DNA of 64,000 bases from Byssothecium circinans (taxonomy: Eukaryota; Ascomycota; Dothideomycetes; Pleosporales; Massarinaceae): the NCBI GenBank assembly GCA_010015675.1, contig ML977016.1, forward strand, positions 263,673 through 327,672, given 5' to 3'. A program made the translations under genes and the position numbers. Of this stretch, positions 35,451 to 48,332 are shown one piece after another; position 1 is the stretch's first letter; the number at the start of each line of letters is the position of its first letter. Below the pieces are notes generated by a model. The model was not told where the DNA came from, did not search any database, and saw nothing but the letters and a program-made list of their open reading frames with translations.

Positions 35451-36159
35451 AGCTGACGGCGAATTAGACACTTCAAAAGCTAGCGGTGGTGTCTCCTTAG
35501 CAATTGTGACCGCGTCAAAGCGGTCAATCGTGGGGATATACGATTCTCATCGTTGTGATAGATGGGTTTCAACACTTCGATAACGATGTTGAGACAGAAC
35601 GTCACGGTACTTAGGGCTGTTTAGATCATTGATGAGGTTGCGCGGCGTGTTTTTTTGCCAGTGATTCTCCCTTTGTTTTGCTGCATGGATGCAGCCTTTC
35701 CCTCTGTTGGTATCCGAACGCTTGTGATCACGGAGAATCGACGAATGGATATCTGACGTCTTACATTTATGACTGACGAGTGGGTCTGCTTTATATTCGC
35801 TCTATTTCACTTTTTATTACTTTATTTACACTTAGTGGCTACTAGTCGTGCGCTCTTCACTCTGTTGGAGATCCCCCGAATTGCAATTTGTCGTCACGTA
35901 AAAACTAGGTCAAAAGTGTCGCGACAGTTCAATAAACCACAAAAATCATCCAACCTGCATCTCTCTTCTAACGACAAACTCAGTCTTCATACAAGCGTTT
36001 TAGTAAGAACCTTCGATCTGCAATCATTGCGCATCCTCTCTGCCAACGTCCATCGCACCTGAACATTGCTCTCGCAGATTATATACCCAAACGGTCGTAC
36101 AGAGGATAATAACCCGGATATCCGGCCGAATCACAGGTACCCATTCCAGAATTTATATA

Positions 36160-36849
36160 TTCTGGGACTAAGTTTCCATATCGATCACAGGATCCTCCAA
36201 CGACACAAAGCGCTTCCCGACCAAGTACTCCTCCCTAATCCCTATAACAAAGTGTGCAGGCTCAAGAGCCAAGCTCACGCCAACAGCCATGGAATAAGGA
36301 CGAATTGTCATAATCGCGTCAGAGTACGACGCTCATGGCAGAAACGATGCACTCCGGGAAAGATGCCGGGACCTTGTTGATTGCGATATCGTTCCTTTCC
36401 AATGACAACGCGCTAAGAGGTTTCCGGAGAGATAGAAGCCAGTTCGTTCATGGAGTTGATCCCGACGGTTTCCTGGGATATCGGTGTCCCTCATTTGCGT
36501 GAGCACAATTTGAACCATGCGATCTGTGTCTTCGCAATGTGTGTGGCTATTCACTTTCATGCTTCGGTTCAACAACCAGTCGATAATCTTCTTCGGAGGG
36601 AAGGGCTGAACGTGTTTGGATTCTGCATCTGTTGGCGTATCTGTTCATCTTTACCAAGCTTTCCGAACTGGGAGGAGCCATTTGGGAAATTTTTGTACTT
36701 TTCCCCCTCCTCGTAGAGGAGCAGTCGGTCTTTGAAGCAATTTCCATGCCAGTTTCAGGCCTCAGGGCGTTCATGAGTGTGGTTTTACCGCAGCCGAGAA
36801 GGCCGTAGAGACCAATGATGGGATGCTTCTCAGGCGTGTAATCTACCAT
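36160..36849 (-). pseudogene. Decayed P-loop NTPase-like gene
   Basis: The minus strand starts with an ATG at 36849 and MVDYTPEKHPIIGLYGLLGC, with the Walker A motif GLLGCGKTT, as in a family of fungal P-loop nucleotide-binding proteins (PIIGLYGLPGSGKS-type starts). The frame then breaks: LLLYEEGEKYKNFPNGSSQF reads in a second frame and TIRPYSMAVGVSLALEPAHF, VIGIREEYLVGKRFVSLEDP in a third before a stop near 36170. Base composition is ordinary, so indels rather than repeat-induced C-to-T mutation caused the damage. Function in the intact form is unknown beyond nucleotide binding. Confidence 0.6.
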
Positions 36850-37122
36850 GTCGAAGTTTGGCAGTGTCGTCTAGAGGGTGATTGAGGTTTAGATCATGAC
36901 AACGATATAATTGTTGTTATAAATATAACTCTGACCACTACAAACAAATATAATAGCTCATTTGCACGTCTGGCTTCATCCTTTAATCTCCATGGATTTG
37001 TCACACATGTATGAGAACACTCTAGACGCGCTTATTCAGTATGGATATTGCTGTGCAGAATATTCTATAGCCAAATCCCAACCTTCCCACTTCCTGCGAC
37101 TTTCGTCTCGCTAAACTCATCC

Positions 37123-37560
37123 TTAAACATCATATCTGTCTCTATAGCCCCATATTTCTACTTCCATGTCAACGTATTTGTACCATCCGCATCCAAATAC
37201 TTCACACAAGGCACGAAAGACTTCAACATAATCTCCCCAGATAACAGCCATGCTCTGTAAGCGTTCAAGTGGCACTACGAATTTCGTCACTGTCTTGGTT
37301 CCAAGCAAGAACGAGAGTGAGGCGTTGCTTGATGATGTACTCGCTATAAGGTTGATGCGTCTTAGCCTGCGGATAACGGACACTATGTGCCGGGATCCTT
37401 GGCCATCAAAGGCTGATTCTATGGCTGGCTTGCCTTTCTGTCGGTTTTCTGTTTCTGGTGTCGGCAGCGTACAAACGTGACGGAGGAGGGTTTGTCCTTT
37501 GCGTAACGTCGAAGCAGGCGTGTACCATATCTTCTTGTCTTTTCCAACCAGTTTCGAATT
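37123..37560 (-). pseudogene. Orphan open frame without start, possible gene fragment
   Basis: About 145 codons are open on the minus strand from just below a TAG at about 37563 to a stop at 37123. There is no ATG near the beginning. The text is protein-like (LVGKDKKIWYTPASTLRKGQ, RRINLIASTSSSNASLSFLL, ERLQSMAVIWGDYVEVFRAL). No family is recognised. It may be a 5'-truncated relic like its two neighbours or an internal exon of an unseen gene. Confidence 0.35.
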
Positions 37561-40147
37561 TAGCTAGCAATCTCCATCCTTTCCTATAGGTATCAAATCA
37601 ATCATAAAACATGGTAAACCACAACCGCAGCCATCCTCCTCATGCCTCCTCCAAGATATCTTTCGGTCTTGCCGGCGTCCTAGGAGAGAGATAATGCAAT
37701 CTAGATTCACAAAAATGTAAACAAAAAAGAAAAAATTAGAAAACATCGGCCGTCACGACCAAAGAATCGAACCCCCACCAAAACCAAAAAAAGATGTTTA
37801 GTCTTTTTCTTCTTCTACCTACCTTGATTGCGTGTAGGATAACAGGCGCTAACTGCTCCCCGCCGTAGGTCCCTGCAACGATTGCGTTAAGGCTACAAGC
37901 ACGCTAGCCTACTCCTCGCCGTAGCAGATTGAAAGTTTGTCGTCGTAAATAGTATATATACTGGTCTAAAATGATACTTTAGCCAGACTCGCCGACCGTA
38001 ACGTAAAAGCTCTAAGCCTATCTTTTGTTTATCCTTCTCAATATTCTGCACCGTCATCCCTACAGCACCACAGTAATCCTACACTGCTCAGTATCACCAT
38101 TCACATCTTCCCTTCTGGATCCGTAGAACAAGCACGGCGGCTATAACGGCACATCTGCAAGTTCTCTTAACCTCCTATTCCCTCTTTGCCCCATCGTCCG
38201 CTGCGCAAGCGTATTAACTGTTAGTTGGAGATGACAAGGTGTGGAATAGCACCGGGACGATCATTTGATCCTCAGCTCGAGAGCTTTGAGTACAAGCTCA
38301 TATGCAGTATCGTGAGCAAGACTATATAACGTGAGGTCGAGAAGTGATACCGTCGCTTCTCGGTAGGAACAAGCTCGTCAAAATTATAGGTATAGAGATA
38401 GGTTACATACTCATCAACCAAAGTCTACTGGGCTTGAAGGGTTGGGGATGAATGTGCCCGCTGAGGGAGTACGGTGGTTGGCTTCAGTGTCGCGTTAATG
38501 TGATTTGGAATACGAGTAGAATAAACGTGCTCGATCTTTCTAATAGTTCAAGTTCAAGAACTAATACTGATACGTAGATATTGTAAAAGGTGTGCTCGTT
38601 AGACGACGATCAAAAAAACATATTCATACAATACCATGGCGTATCCTTCGCACCTACAAAACAACCTTCTGCCCATCTCAACATCCTTCACTTTTCGCAC
38701 GTTGGGTATGCGTACGGTTGGACAACTGCCCGCGGCCCGGATATAGTAGTATGCAATGAAGCGAGCTGACTGACAGCTGCAATGGGGCTAGGGGTTGACT
38801 GTCACTGTCACTGTCGCCGATACCACGGTCCTGTAATCTTAAATTCCTTCTAGTATTGAACGCTCTCTATAAACGTGTGTTAGATCCCACCGTCTGGTTC
38901 CAACCTTATGCTACGTATTCACGCTGCTGTACTGACGCCTCATCGATGTCTTCCTAGATTTTGGCTTCATGCATCAAACTCGATCGTCGGATTATCGAAG
39001 GCAGAGTCTCAGCCCTCGAAGGGTTTGCTCTTCAAAGAGGCAACAATGAAGCCTAGGTGCGCCACCGTACAGCCTTCGCGTCAGCTGATGGCGAACAATT
39101 GGTGCTTCCAGGTCCGAGGAGTGTTGTCCTCTCCGCATACCTATGTCAGCACGGCACGGTACGAGGCGGTATCAGGCGGGTACGGAACGGGACGATTAAA
39201 CGGGAGACACTACCTATGTAGTTGAGGATAGAGAAAGGGGATTTGTAGGGAGTATAGGATCGTGATTCGTCTCTACTTCGAGGATCGATGCTTTTGCCCA
39301 CTTCAATTCCACTCCTTGATCCCCCCGGTGCCAAAACCTCGAGCTGGTCGACAGGACAGCAACTCTCAATTGCCCAAGAATGAACATGTCTCAGCCCAAC
39401 CAACCTCTCCGCAACACTAGCTCCGAAACATGCACGATTGATTGGCTCCCGTAGATGTACCGACGAGGGCGAGTTGATAGAGGTCGAGGTCGAAGCCGCG
39501 CGGAGCCGATAAATGCACTACTCTGGAGCAATCCAACTTCCCAACAGTCGCTTCACCCACTCGCGCAGTACCATGGTAGGGAATGGAAGCCAGCGGCATC
39601 TCACCTTCAATGCCGGAAACAGCGTGATTCTGAGACCACCAGGGGATGGCTGGGCTGGGCGGTGCCTGAAATATTGAAACGGCGAGGCTACTCTAAAACA
39701 AGTCGAGGATCGTCGGCCAACGTCATCGCCAAGGGTCCACGTGATGGTTTGGGAGAAAGCATTGATGCATCTCCTTCATGCGCCCTCTGCGCACTGTTTC
39801 CAGCATTGAATCGTTATTTTTTATCAAACTGTCACTGCTATCGTCTTCGCTGTGTTGTGTCTGCCATATATATCATCTATCCTTTTGCTTATTCGACTCG
39901 GCGCGCGGTGTTACTATTTCCAGGACCTTGAAACCAAGTTTCTGCCCCTCTACGACCGTCACATCCAACGCTCGCAACCACCAACACCTCTAAGCCGCGA
40001 GTAATCCAGACGTGTAGCTCGTCGCCGCGTACTTGCATATTTTTGCTGGTATAAACACAACATCTTCGTGCGTCGAGTATTATCGAACGACGACCTGCTC
40101 TGCCGCAGCCACCGCAGTGAACACGCAACGATAGTACAGGCGCTCCA
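37561..40147. other. AT-richer gene-poor stretch
   Basis: This is 2.6 kb in which no frame is supported. The part to about 38700 has frequent TA steps and stop codons in all frames, compatible with an old degraded repeat, but no transposon domain can be read. A short TGTCAC array (TGACTGTCACTGTCACTGTC) lies near 38796-38815. The last 400 bases lead into the next gene. Confidence 0.35.
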
Positions 40148-41194
40148 ATGAGTGCCGCAGCAAACCCAGAACCCACGTACGAGAGCCAGAAGCATGCAGA
40201 AGGCAAGCTGAGTCTGCTGGAGAAAGCTAAGCGCAAGGCCGGGCTCAAGAAAGAGGGGGGCCAGCAAGAAGCAGAAGCAAGGGGGGGCACAAACAACAAT
40301 CGCACCATGTCGCCTACATCGGGTCCGACGCTTTTACCCTCACCCCCTCTCACGACATCGCCGGGAGAGCGACGTGCGTCCCCTCGCGGCAGCCCACGCA
40401 TCTATCCAGCTGGCATTGCCGCTTCGCCCAGTCGCCGAGCTCACCGGTCGTCCTCTCCCGGCCTCCACTCGCCCGCATCGTCGCAGATCTTCGAACGAAA
40501 TGTCCAAGAGCCAGCTGAGCCTTCGCCAGCGATCCCAAGCCACATACAGACCGAGGACCACATTCCAGCGGCATTGGATGCGTCGTCTATAGCCATTACG
40601 GACGGGCAACTGAACCCAGATGAGGTGGAGATCATAATGCATGCAGCCCACCAACCTGCTGCTGCCGGGGTAGCTGCCAGTGTCAGTGATTCCATGCATT
40701 CGCCCTCGCTTGCCCATGAGGACATGGTGGGCAGTCACGCCGACCTCAGCGAGTCTGCATCGAACCCCAACTACGGCTCTGTTGACACGACGGACCCGCG
40801 GCGTTTGAGTTTCATCAGCTTTGCAGACGTGGTGCAAGCTGAGCATGCTGAAACAGACAGAGACGCAGTCCAGTTTATGAGCTTATCATCCACGGTTGAC
40901 CGTTCACCGTCTCCCGTGCGGTCTCCAGCTTCGTCCCACCACGGCTTCAGTGCATCTCCGCCTAGAAGCGGGGCCGCGTCAGAGAAGGGCGTATTGCGAG
41001 CTGGCACGCGGTCTCCAGGCAGCCCTACCACGCATGGCACGCAGAGCCCACCTCTGGGTGGCGAACTGCAGATTGAGACGATGCGCCAGGTGCTCCGGAG
41101 GACGGGCTCTGGCGATCTGAGCGGGGCGCGGTCACAGCCGCTCAGCGCCGTCAGTCTGGAGGAGGGCTCGGTTGACCAACCGCCATACAAGTAG
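40148..41194 (+). CDS. Ser/Pro-rich orphan protein
   Basis: Single exon, 348 residues, starting MSAAANPEPTYESQKHAEGK. The N-terminus has a basic amphipathic helix (LSLLEKAKRKAGLKKEGG). Most of the rest is disordered, with many SP dipeptides that look like sites for proline-directed kinases. Two more ordered islands stand out: DPRRLSFISFADVVQAEHAE (about 215-235) and GGELQIETMRQVLRRTGSGD (about 300-320). These may be short binding motifs. I do not recognise the family. The ATG follows an in-frame stop-containing leader, and the protein ends cleanly in PPYK. Confidence 0.7.
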   Translation: MSAAANPEPTYESQKHAEGKLSLLEKAKRKAGLKKEGGQQEAEARGGTNNNRTMSPTSGPTLLPSPPLTTSPGERRASPRGSPRIYPAGIAASPSRRAHRSSSPGLHSPASSQIFERNVQEPAEPSPAIPSHIQTEDHIPAALDASSIAITDGQLNPDEVEIIMHAAHQPAAAGVAASVSDSMHSPSLAHEDMVGSHADLSESASNPNYGSVDTTDPRRLSFISFADVVQAEHAETDRDAVQFMSLSSTVDRSPSPVRSPASSHHGFSASPPRSGAASEKGVLRAGTRSPGSPTTHGTQSPPLGGELQIETMRQVLRRTGSGDLSGARSQPLSAVSLEEGSVDQPPYK

Positions 41195-42454
41195 AGGCAC
41201 GGCGAAGTTTGAACATTGATGTGGTGGGGGGCTACAATCCATTGTGTTGGGACGTTTTGCCCGGCAAGTCCGTATGCAGGATGGTACTTTATTCTGTAGC
41301 AATTTGCGCAATGTCTATTTTCTGTTTTGGCGGTACATTATTGGCGGAGTGGGGGATTGGGGAATGCTTGGCAGCGATATCCACAGGAGTTGCAATTCGG
41401 AATTGTTTGAGCTTTCATTTCAGTGTGCTGTCAGACGGTGGGTATGTTGGTAGCTAAGATGTACGGGGTAGTACGTGGCAGGCTTCCGAGGAGGCCAGTT
41501 TGATAATGATAGCATTTTACTTGTTGACCAGCTTTGATGTTGGCCGTGTCAGCGGCGGTCCCTTGCAGAGACGCGCTTTGATTTGCCGCTAGGCACTGCG
41601 CTCGGCATCACCTTCCCCAGAGCGAGAGCTTAAACGGTGAGGGCGCACGGCGAGGAAAAGAGGAAAATTGGACGGTGAGGTGATCAATGAGATGATCGGC
41701 AATTCATCCACGCTCAAGCCTCAGGAGCAGCTGGCCAGCTTGATGGAGGCAAGCGACGGGCTGCCCTGAAACCATTGATGGCAGCAAAATGTTTGTCTCG
41801 CTGCACAGTGCACACTGCAATGATTGCCTCGATAAGCCGGACGACGCTATACTGCATCCCGCTTAGTCATAGTGTTCCTCTCGCCAAACTCGGAATGGGT
41901 AATGGCCATGGGGAGAGACCTCAGTGTGTTCACAAAGTCTCGACGACATTATTGCCCATCGCAGCCGTCCCGCGCCCCTCCGTCCCCCCGTCCCCCGTCC
42001 CCCGTCCCACCGGTCCCCCCCGTCCGCACCGCCAGAGTGTCGCATGCTGTGGGTGGGCATACCGTCAAAGCAGCAACGCCCCCCTCGCCGCACACATCGT
42101 CGACTCGCCGCCTGTTGGACCTGGGACTGAGAGTCTGAGACTCTGAGCATGGGATGCGCCACGCGAACTGCAGCTCTCGCACGCTCACGTCTTCTTGCAA
42201 TCTTCCCAGTCCGGTGACAGCCGAGCGGGTACCTCCAGGCTCCAGGGCTTGCACCTGCTGGACGTCGGCCCTCTGTCAATGCCAGCGCAACGCCCACACC
42301 CACGCTCGAGCAGTGCGAATAGTCCCAGAATTGCTTTTGCTGTCCCTGGGCGACGACGCACTTATTCCCGGTGCACCAGATCCTGCGGGCGCGCTCGCCA
42401 TATTTTCTTTTGAGCCATTGCCCGGGGCTGCTACAGCGCTACCCGTCATCTGCC
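41195..42454. promoter_or_regulatory. Intergenic and leader region upstream of RasGAP
   Basis: This is 1.26 kb without a gene. A cytosine-tract array lies at 41977-42028. The RasGAP frame is open upstream to 42371 but without an ATG, so the coding start is placed at 42455. Confidence 0.4.
41977..42028 (-). repeat. CCCCCGT array, potential G-quadruplex on the minus strand
   Basis: Units of CCCCCGT repeat with C tracts of 3 to 7 and loops of 2 to 4 bases. On the minus strand this reads as at least five runs of GGG or more within about 50 bases, the pattern required for a G-quadruplex. It lies about 430 bases upstream of the RasGAP ATG, on the template strand. Confidence 0.7.
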
Positions 42455-45400
42455 ATGGACCAGACGTCGAGACAAAGACGGAGCAGGAGGGAGGTCGATG
42501 CGCTGGAAGCAGTGCAGGAGGCTCGCCGCGACGACCGCGACCATCATACCATCCGCACCGTGACGCCCGAGGACGCAATTGCGATTGCGAGTCCAACCTA
42601 TACCTCTCCGCCCGTTTCCCCACGCTCCAACAGCATCTCCTCCCACAGCAGTACCAACCCGCGGGCCTTTGTCGGCCGCACCAATTCAAACACCGAGGCT
42701 GACTACGCCATCCGCAATGCCTTAGAGACGCAGACGCGCCCGCGCACGAGGACCCTCGAGGAGCGACGGTCGACACGAGACAGGTCGCCGCCGAACATCT
42801 TCTCGGGCAACCGCCATCGCATCGGGTCGGTGCACAGCACGGCATCAGCCAACTTCCAGAGCCTTGAGGAGTCGGTCGTGACTTCCATCGGCCACCCGTC
42901 GACCATCTCTCCTTCCTCGCAGCAGCAGCCGCCTCCGCGCACATCGAGTTCCGGTCGCGGCCGCCTCGTGAAGCTGCCACAACGAACCGCCTCGCCCGCC
43001 GAGGCCAGCGCGACTGCCAGCGCCAACGCCAGTGCCAGTGCCGCCCCCGCTACCTCTCCCAACTCGTCCCAGCCAGACTCATGGGTGTCGCCCGTGCCCG
43101 CTTCAGACGCTCGCAAGGTGCTGAAGCTCATGCGCGCTACATGCGGCAAGATGCAAGGCATGCTGGCTTTCCGCCGCGGCGAGTCGACCCCGTGGTCGCT
43201 GTCCTACTGCTACATCAATGAAGAAGCCGGAAGTCTGGTCTACGAGCCCAAGAGCGACAACTCGTACCACCGAACACTCGTCCCGGACCTCCGAGGGTGC
43301 CGCGTGAAGAGCGCATACGACGCCGAGGCCTACACAGCCTACATCCACGTAGTCGGCCACAACTCGAAATTGGAGGTCTATCTGCGACCGCCTACGCAGG
43401 AAGAGTTCGACTCGTGGTTCGCCGCGTTGCTGTGCTGGCAGCCCATTCGCCCCAAGGGCATCCACAACAAAATGGCAAAACCCCAAACACCACTAGTGGC
43501 CGAGCGTCAGCTAGCAAACAGCAGAAGGCATTCCGAGGTGTCACTCTTGAAGGAGGCGCCAATTATAAAAGTCGGCAAAATGATCTACTGGGACACAAGT
43601 GTGACCTACAGCAACACAGCGACACCCAAATCGGCAGGGCCCCGGCCTCAGGCATACCGCCTGCAGAGTCATGGCTCCCGTCGTTGGAGGCGAGTGTCGT
43701 GCACTCTCCGCGAAAACGGCGAGCTCAAGCTGTACTCCGACACCGATGTCACCTTAGTTTCCGTCGTGCAACTCTCTCAACTCTCACGCTGCGCCGTCCA
43801 ACGGTTGGATCCGTCTGTTTTAGATAACGAATTCTGCATTGCCATCTATCCCCAATATACCTCAGCATCTACATCAATGTCACTGTTACGACCCATTTTC
43901 TTGTCTCTCGAGTCACGAGTCCTGTACGAAGTTTGGATAGTCTTGCTACGAGCGTTTACGATCCCGCAATTGTACGGTCCAAAACAGGTCACATTGAATG
44001 AAGAGGGTGCCCTCTCACCTACGTTTGGCACCGCAGACATGTTTCGGATGGAGCGATCACTTTCAGTTCGGGTCATCGAGGCTCGGTTGATACCGCCGAT
44101 AAGCCCCAAAGTTGGGGAGAACCAGACCCCCACAAGAGAGAGACCATCATCGTCAGCCAACGCGAACGTTGGCGGTGGTGTCTATGTTGAAATCCTGCTT
44201 GACGGGGAGACGAGAGCGCGGACTATGGCAAAGAATGAAGGCAACATGCCGTTCTGGCGAGAAGAGTTTGATTTCTTGGATCTACCTGCAGTATTGTCGA
44301 CTGCCTCCTTGCTCCTGAAGAAGCGACCCCCGAGCCATTCTCGCGGCGACAAAGGCCCATTCGATATCCCCGTCAGCTCGGAGTCGTTCGTGTCAGATGG
44401 GGCTGGTGGGTTTGCTGGAATCACCTTTGACCAAACGGTCGGAAAGATCGACATCTACCTAGACGATCTAGGCCCAAACCAAGAGACGGAGAAGTGGTGG
44501 CCACTCGTCAACACGCACGGCAGTAGTGTTGGAGAGGTGCTCGTCAAAGTCAGTACAGAAGAGTGCGTGATCCTGATGGCGCGCGACTATCAGCCCATGT
44601 CCGAACTCCTGCACCGTTTTTCGAACGGATTGACATTGCAGATTGCGCAGATGATCCCGAACGATTTGAGGCGGCTATCTGAGTATCTCTTGAACATCTT
44701 CCAAGTATCGGGTCAGGCAGGAGAATGGCTTATGGCGCTCGTTGAGGAAGAGATCGATGGAACGGTCAAGGAGACACCGGCAAGTCGGCTGCGCTTCAGC
44801 AAGAGAGTCGGGTCCGGGGAATCTAACGAGCAACAATTTGGCTCGTCTAGCGATCGAGAACTCTTTGTTCGAGACATGAACAACAACGCGAAGCTGGAAG
44901 CGAATCTACTCTTCCGAGGCAACACTCTGTTGACGAAATCGCTTGACATCCATATGAAGCGTCTCGGGAAGGAGTATTTGGAAGAAACTCTAGGCGACAA
45001 GCTGAGAGAGATTAACGATAAAGACCCCGAATGCGAAGTTGACACCAACAGGGTAGCATCGCAGAGTGAACTTGATCGAAACTGGAGGCGGTTGATCAAT
45101 TTGACCGAGGATGTGTGGCGAGTTATTTACAACTCATCCTCCCGTTGTCCACAGGAGCTTAGGCTTATTTTCAGGCACATTCGAGCTTGCGCTGAAGATC
45201 GGTTTGGCGATTTCTTGCGGACAGTCCAGTACAGCAGTGTTTCTGGTTTCCTGTTTCTCAGATTCTTCGTGCCGGCCATTCTTAACCCCAAGCTCTTTGG
45301 CTTGTTGAAAGGTATGCATCCCTTAAGTCCTTAATGAAACCTATCGCTAACATGACCAGATCATCCCAAACCCAGAGCAAGACGAGCATTTACCCTCATT

Positions 45401-46891
45401 GCCAAGTCACTTCAAGGTCTTGCCAACATGTCTGCTTTCGGCACTAAAGAAGCTTGGATGGAGCCTATGAATCAGTTTTTGACCACACATCGTCAAGAAT
45501 TCAAGACTTATCTGGACACCATCTGCGGGATATCGACAACAACTTCACCTGCACCCCACATACCACCATCGTACAGCACGCCGCTGGCTATCTTGCAACG
45601 ATTACCGCCTACGTCTCGCGAAGGCTTCCCTTCATTGCCATACCTCGTTGATCATGCACGCAACTTCGCTGCTCTGGTCGATCTATGGCTTGACAATACT
45701 CAATCCAGTGCCGAGAACATCCGATCCACGGACGGAGATCTACTCAACTTCCACAAGATCTGCGTTGCTCTTCGCGAACGCACTGGCGACTGTCTGAACC
45801 GAGCTGAGCGCGCTGAAAGACCATCGTCTACGTTGAGTGTGAAGTGGGAAGAGCTTGTTGAGCAGTTGCAAGGGTCAGCCAGCTTTCAGACGGGCAGAGG
45901 AGCGGCGACGAAGAATCTGAGAGCGACCATAAAAGAAGAGGGCAGAGAAAGCATGCCAACGTCTCCGAATACTGTGGATGAAGATCCATCGTCTTCGTCA
46001 ACAAGCACCCCGATCAACATGAAGCTGACCCACAGGTCGAAGACTCGACATCACCAAAACAACAGTATATCAGCATCCGCAGGTTCTCTCTCAAGCAACG
46101 TGTCCACGCAGATCGCACAAAATCCCTCTGCGCTCAAATCAGCGCGCGCTGGCGGCTACGCGCTCTCCCTCCCTGATACCAACTCACAGTCTGCATCCAC
46201 GACAGCCTCAGCATCCGCCTCAGCCACTGAAGAAACACCGCCAGGATCAAGCGATGGCCTGCACATGGCCCCTCCACCATCCTACCCGCAAACGCATACG
46301 CATCCCTCTGGATCCACGGGTTCTTTCCATTATGCCAATCCTAACCTGCAGATCAACCCCACTCCCAGCGCCATGGCTATGTCAGGCGCCTTCTCACATG
46401 CGCCTACCAGCGCTGGACGACAGTCCTTTGAAGGATCCGACGGCGGCAGCATGCAGGAGGAAGACAATACTACAGCGTTGCCTGCATTCAACAAAGACTC
46501 GACAGCTGCAACCAAAGACCGGAAAGAGCGTGGCTTTCGGGGCGTTCTCCCCTTCAACCGCAAGCGCAAAGATAAGGAAAAGGACAAAGACAAGGAAAGG
46601 GAAAAGGGAGAAAAGAAAGAAAAGAGTAGATCCAAGAAGAAGGAAGAGGACCTGACGCGTTCGCGTGACCGTAGTGCCGATCGTAGCAATCATCACAGCA
46701 ACAGCATCAATAACACATCTTCCATGAGTGGGACTTGGCATGGTCATGGACGTGGCGGTAGTATGTTGGGCGAATATGCAAGCCATAGTAGCCTGCGGGG
46801 GTGGGCGGCTGGCGACCGCGAAAGAGAAAAGGAACGGGAGAGGGAGAGGGAGAGGGAAGGAGGTGGAAGGGAAGGTGATGCACAGTTCTGA
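42455..46891 (+). CDS. RasGAP protein with C2 and PH-like regions (BUD2/CLA2-like)
   Basis: Large GTPase-activating protein of 1462 residues from exons 42455-45311 and 45360-46891 (48-nt intron). Residues 1-210 are disordered with an Ala/Ser/Thr run. PH-like material spans about 215-510. A C2-like region (about 525-690) begins MERSLSVRVIEARLIPPISP and contains GGVYVEILLDGETRARTMAK. The RasGAP domain (about 730-1010) has the arginine finger Arg 821 in LLFRGNTL and the FLR signature FLFLRFFVPAILNPKLFGLL, which is completed across the intron by KDHPKPRARRAFTLIAKSLQ. The tail is Ser-rich and ends in a Lys/Glu block (KEKDKDKEREKGEKKEK) and an Arg/Glu repeat. The PH-C2-GAP order matches fungal BUD2-type GAPs, which act on Rsr1/Ras for polarity. 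The ATG chosen starts MDQTSRQRRSRREVD. Confidence 0.88.
46826..46857 (+). repeat. GAGAGG repeat inside the RasGAP C-terminus
   Basis: A purine-only hexamer array that encodes alternating Glu and Arg near the end of the protein. Length variation would lengthen or shorten this charged tail in frame. Confidence 0.7.
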
Positions 46892-48332
46892 CTGGATGGT
46901 TGGTTCACCGGAAGGTACAGTGTCGGAAAGGGGGAGAGGGGACGGGCGAAGAGTCTAGAGCAGAGGGAGTTGAGGAGGCGGAAGAGCAGTGGGGAGGTTT
47001 TGGAGAGGGAGAGGGATGCCGATAGATAGATATCGAGGAGCATGAGGTGGAAAGCGCCCTCCGATGTCCAACGAACGGACGAACGAACGAACAACATATC
47101 TTCGGACCCATCTTACCCCATAGACCAATGGAACGGCCGACGACCTTTTGACTTCCTCGCCATTACACCTCCCTCCGCTTCGCTTCGCACCACATTCGTC
47201 ATCATTGTTGGAAATCGGGAACCCGGATACACAAAAGTCGTCCACCTCTTTTCATTCCCCCTCTCCCCACAAAAATACAGTCCCCTTCGCCAAATTCATA
47301 TATATTTATCTTTCTGAACGGAGGGGACTTTGTTTATCCAAAGCGTTTCAGCGCTCATTGTAACGGGGGTTCCTTTTTTTTTTTTATAAAGGGTGATGAC
47401 ATGACATGACGACATGTTCTGGGTTGGCTTCGTTTGGGTGGCTTTGTTCGTATCTATATCATGTTGTTATGGTATGGATTTGTGGTTTTGTGTAGAGAAT
47501 AGGAGGGGAGGGAGGTTGGTAGAGGTGGAGGGGGAAGTGAAAGTGGAAATGGGAGGAAGGCAAGCGCGGGGATTGGAAGGGTATGGAAAGGAACGGGGTT
47601 AGATAGATAATTTTTTTTGTTTTGGAATTATTGCATGCAAATATATATATTATGGTTTAAATTACCACGGCTTTATTGATTGCTGGATACTTTATACTCT
47701 TTTTCTTTTTCTTTTTCTTTTTTTCCGTCTTAGTTGTAGAGATGGGACTGGGCTGAACCGGAGGGGGTGGAGAGAATGAGAACAAGGATGTTGTTTCGGT
47801 CTTGAGGCTCGTCTCGTCTCGTTCTTTAATCATTCTTCGCGATGGGATGCGATCGTTTGTGTTTTGTAAAGGAAGGACGTGGCGGGATTCTTAATGGCAT
47901 AGGGATAGTAACCTATTGGTCTTGTCTATGCGCTTGCGATACGGATTGCCGCATACTATCACGGTCCAACTTCATACTGTGTCACCGCTTACACACTTGG
48001 CTTTTTTCACCCTAACATGAACCATGAAAGTGTGTTCCTAAAGGGGAGCCTTTGAATCATGTCGATATTGTATACTAATTGTTTTTTGAATCGAGTGTTC
48101 TGGTCTAAATTGAAGTATCTGCAACAGGCCCGGGCAACCCCATGAACATGCTCCACGCTAGTGGGAAAGAAAGGAAAGATACTCGCACATCCCCTCACAC
48201 CACCAACCATGACTCATATCACAAAGTCCCCCAAAGCCACTTCACTCCTCAAGAAACCCTCCCCAGCCCACTCCATCGTCTATGCCCGTGAAGCAGCCCC
48301 GCAAGCCCTCCTACAGATCCCCAACTGAAAAC
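46892..48332. other. Intergenic between convergent RasGAP and cyclophilin genes
   Basis: Both flanking genes end here. It contains a (GAAC)n run near 47073-47092, a T12 run near 47374-47385 and a (CTTTTT)n run at 47697-47725. Nothing codes convincingly. Confidence 0.45.
47697..47725. repeat. (CTTTTT)n microsatellite
   Basis: Pure pyrimidine hexamer repeat of about four units in intergenic DNA. Confidence 0.8.

Noticed and set aside
37755..37790. GTTCGATTC on the minus strand, resembling a tRNA B box
   Set aside because: The flanking bases do not form a T-arm stem (G-run opposite CTTTG), and no A box or acceptor stem is found at the right distance.
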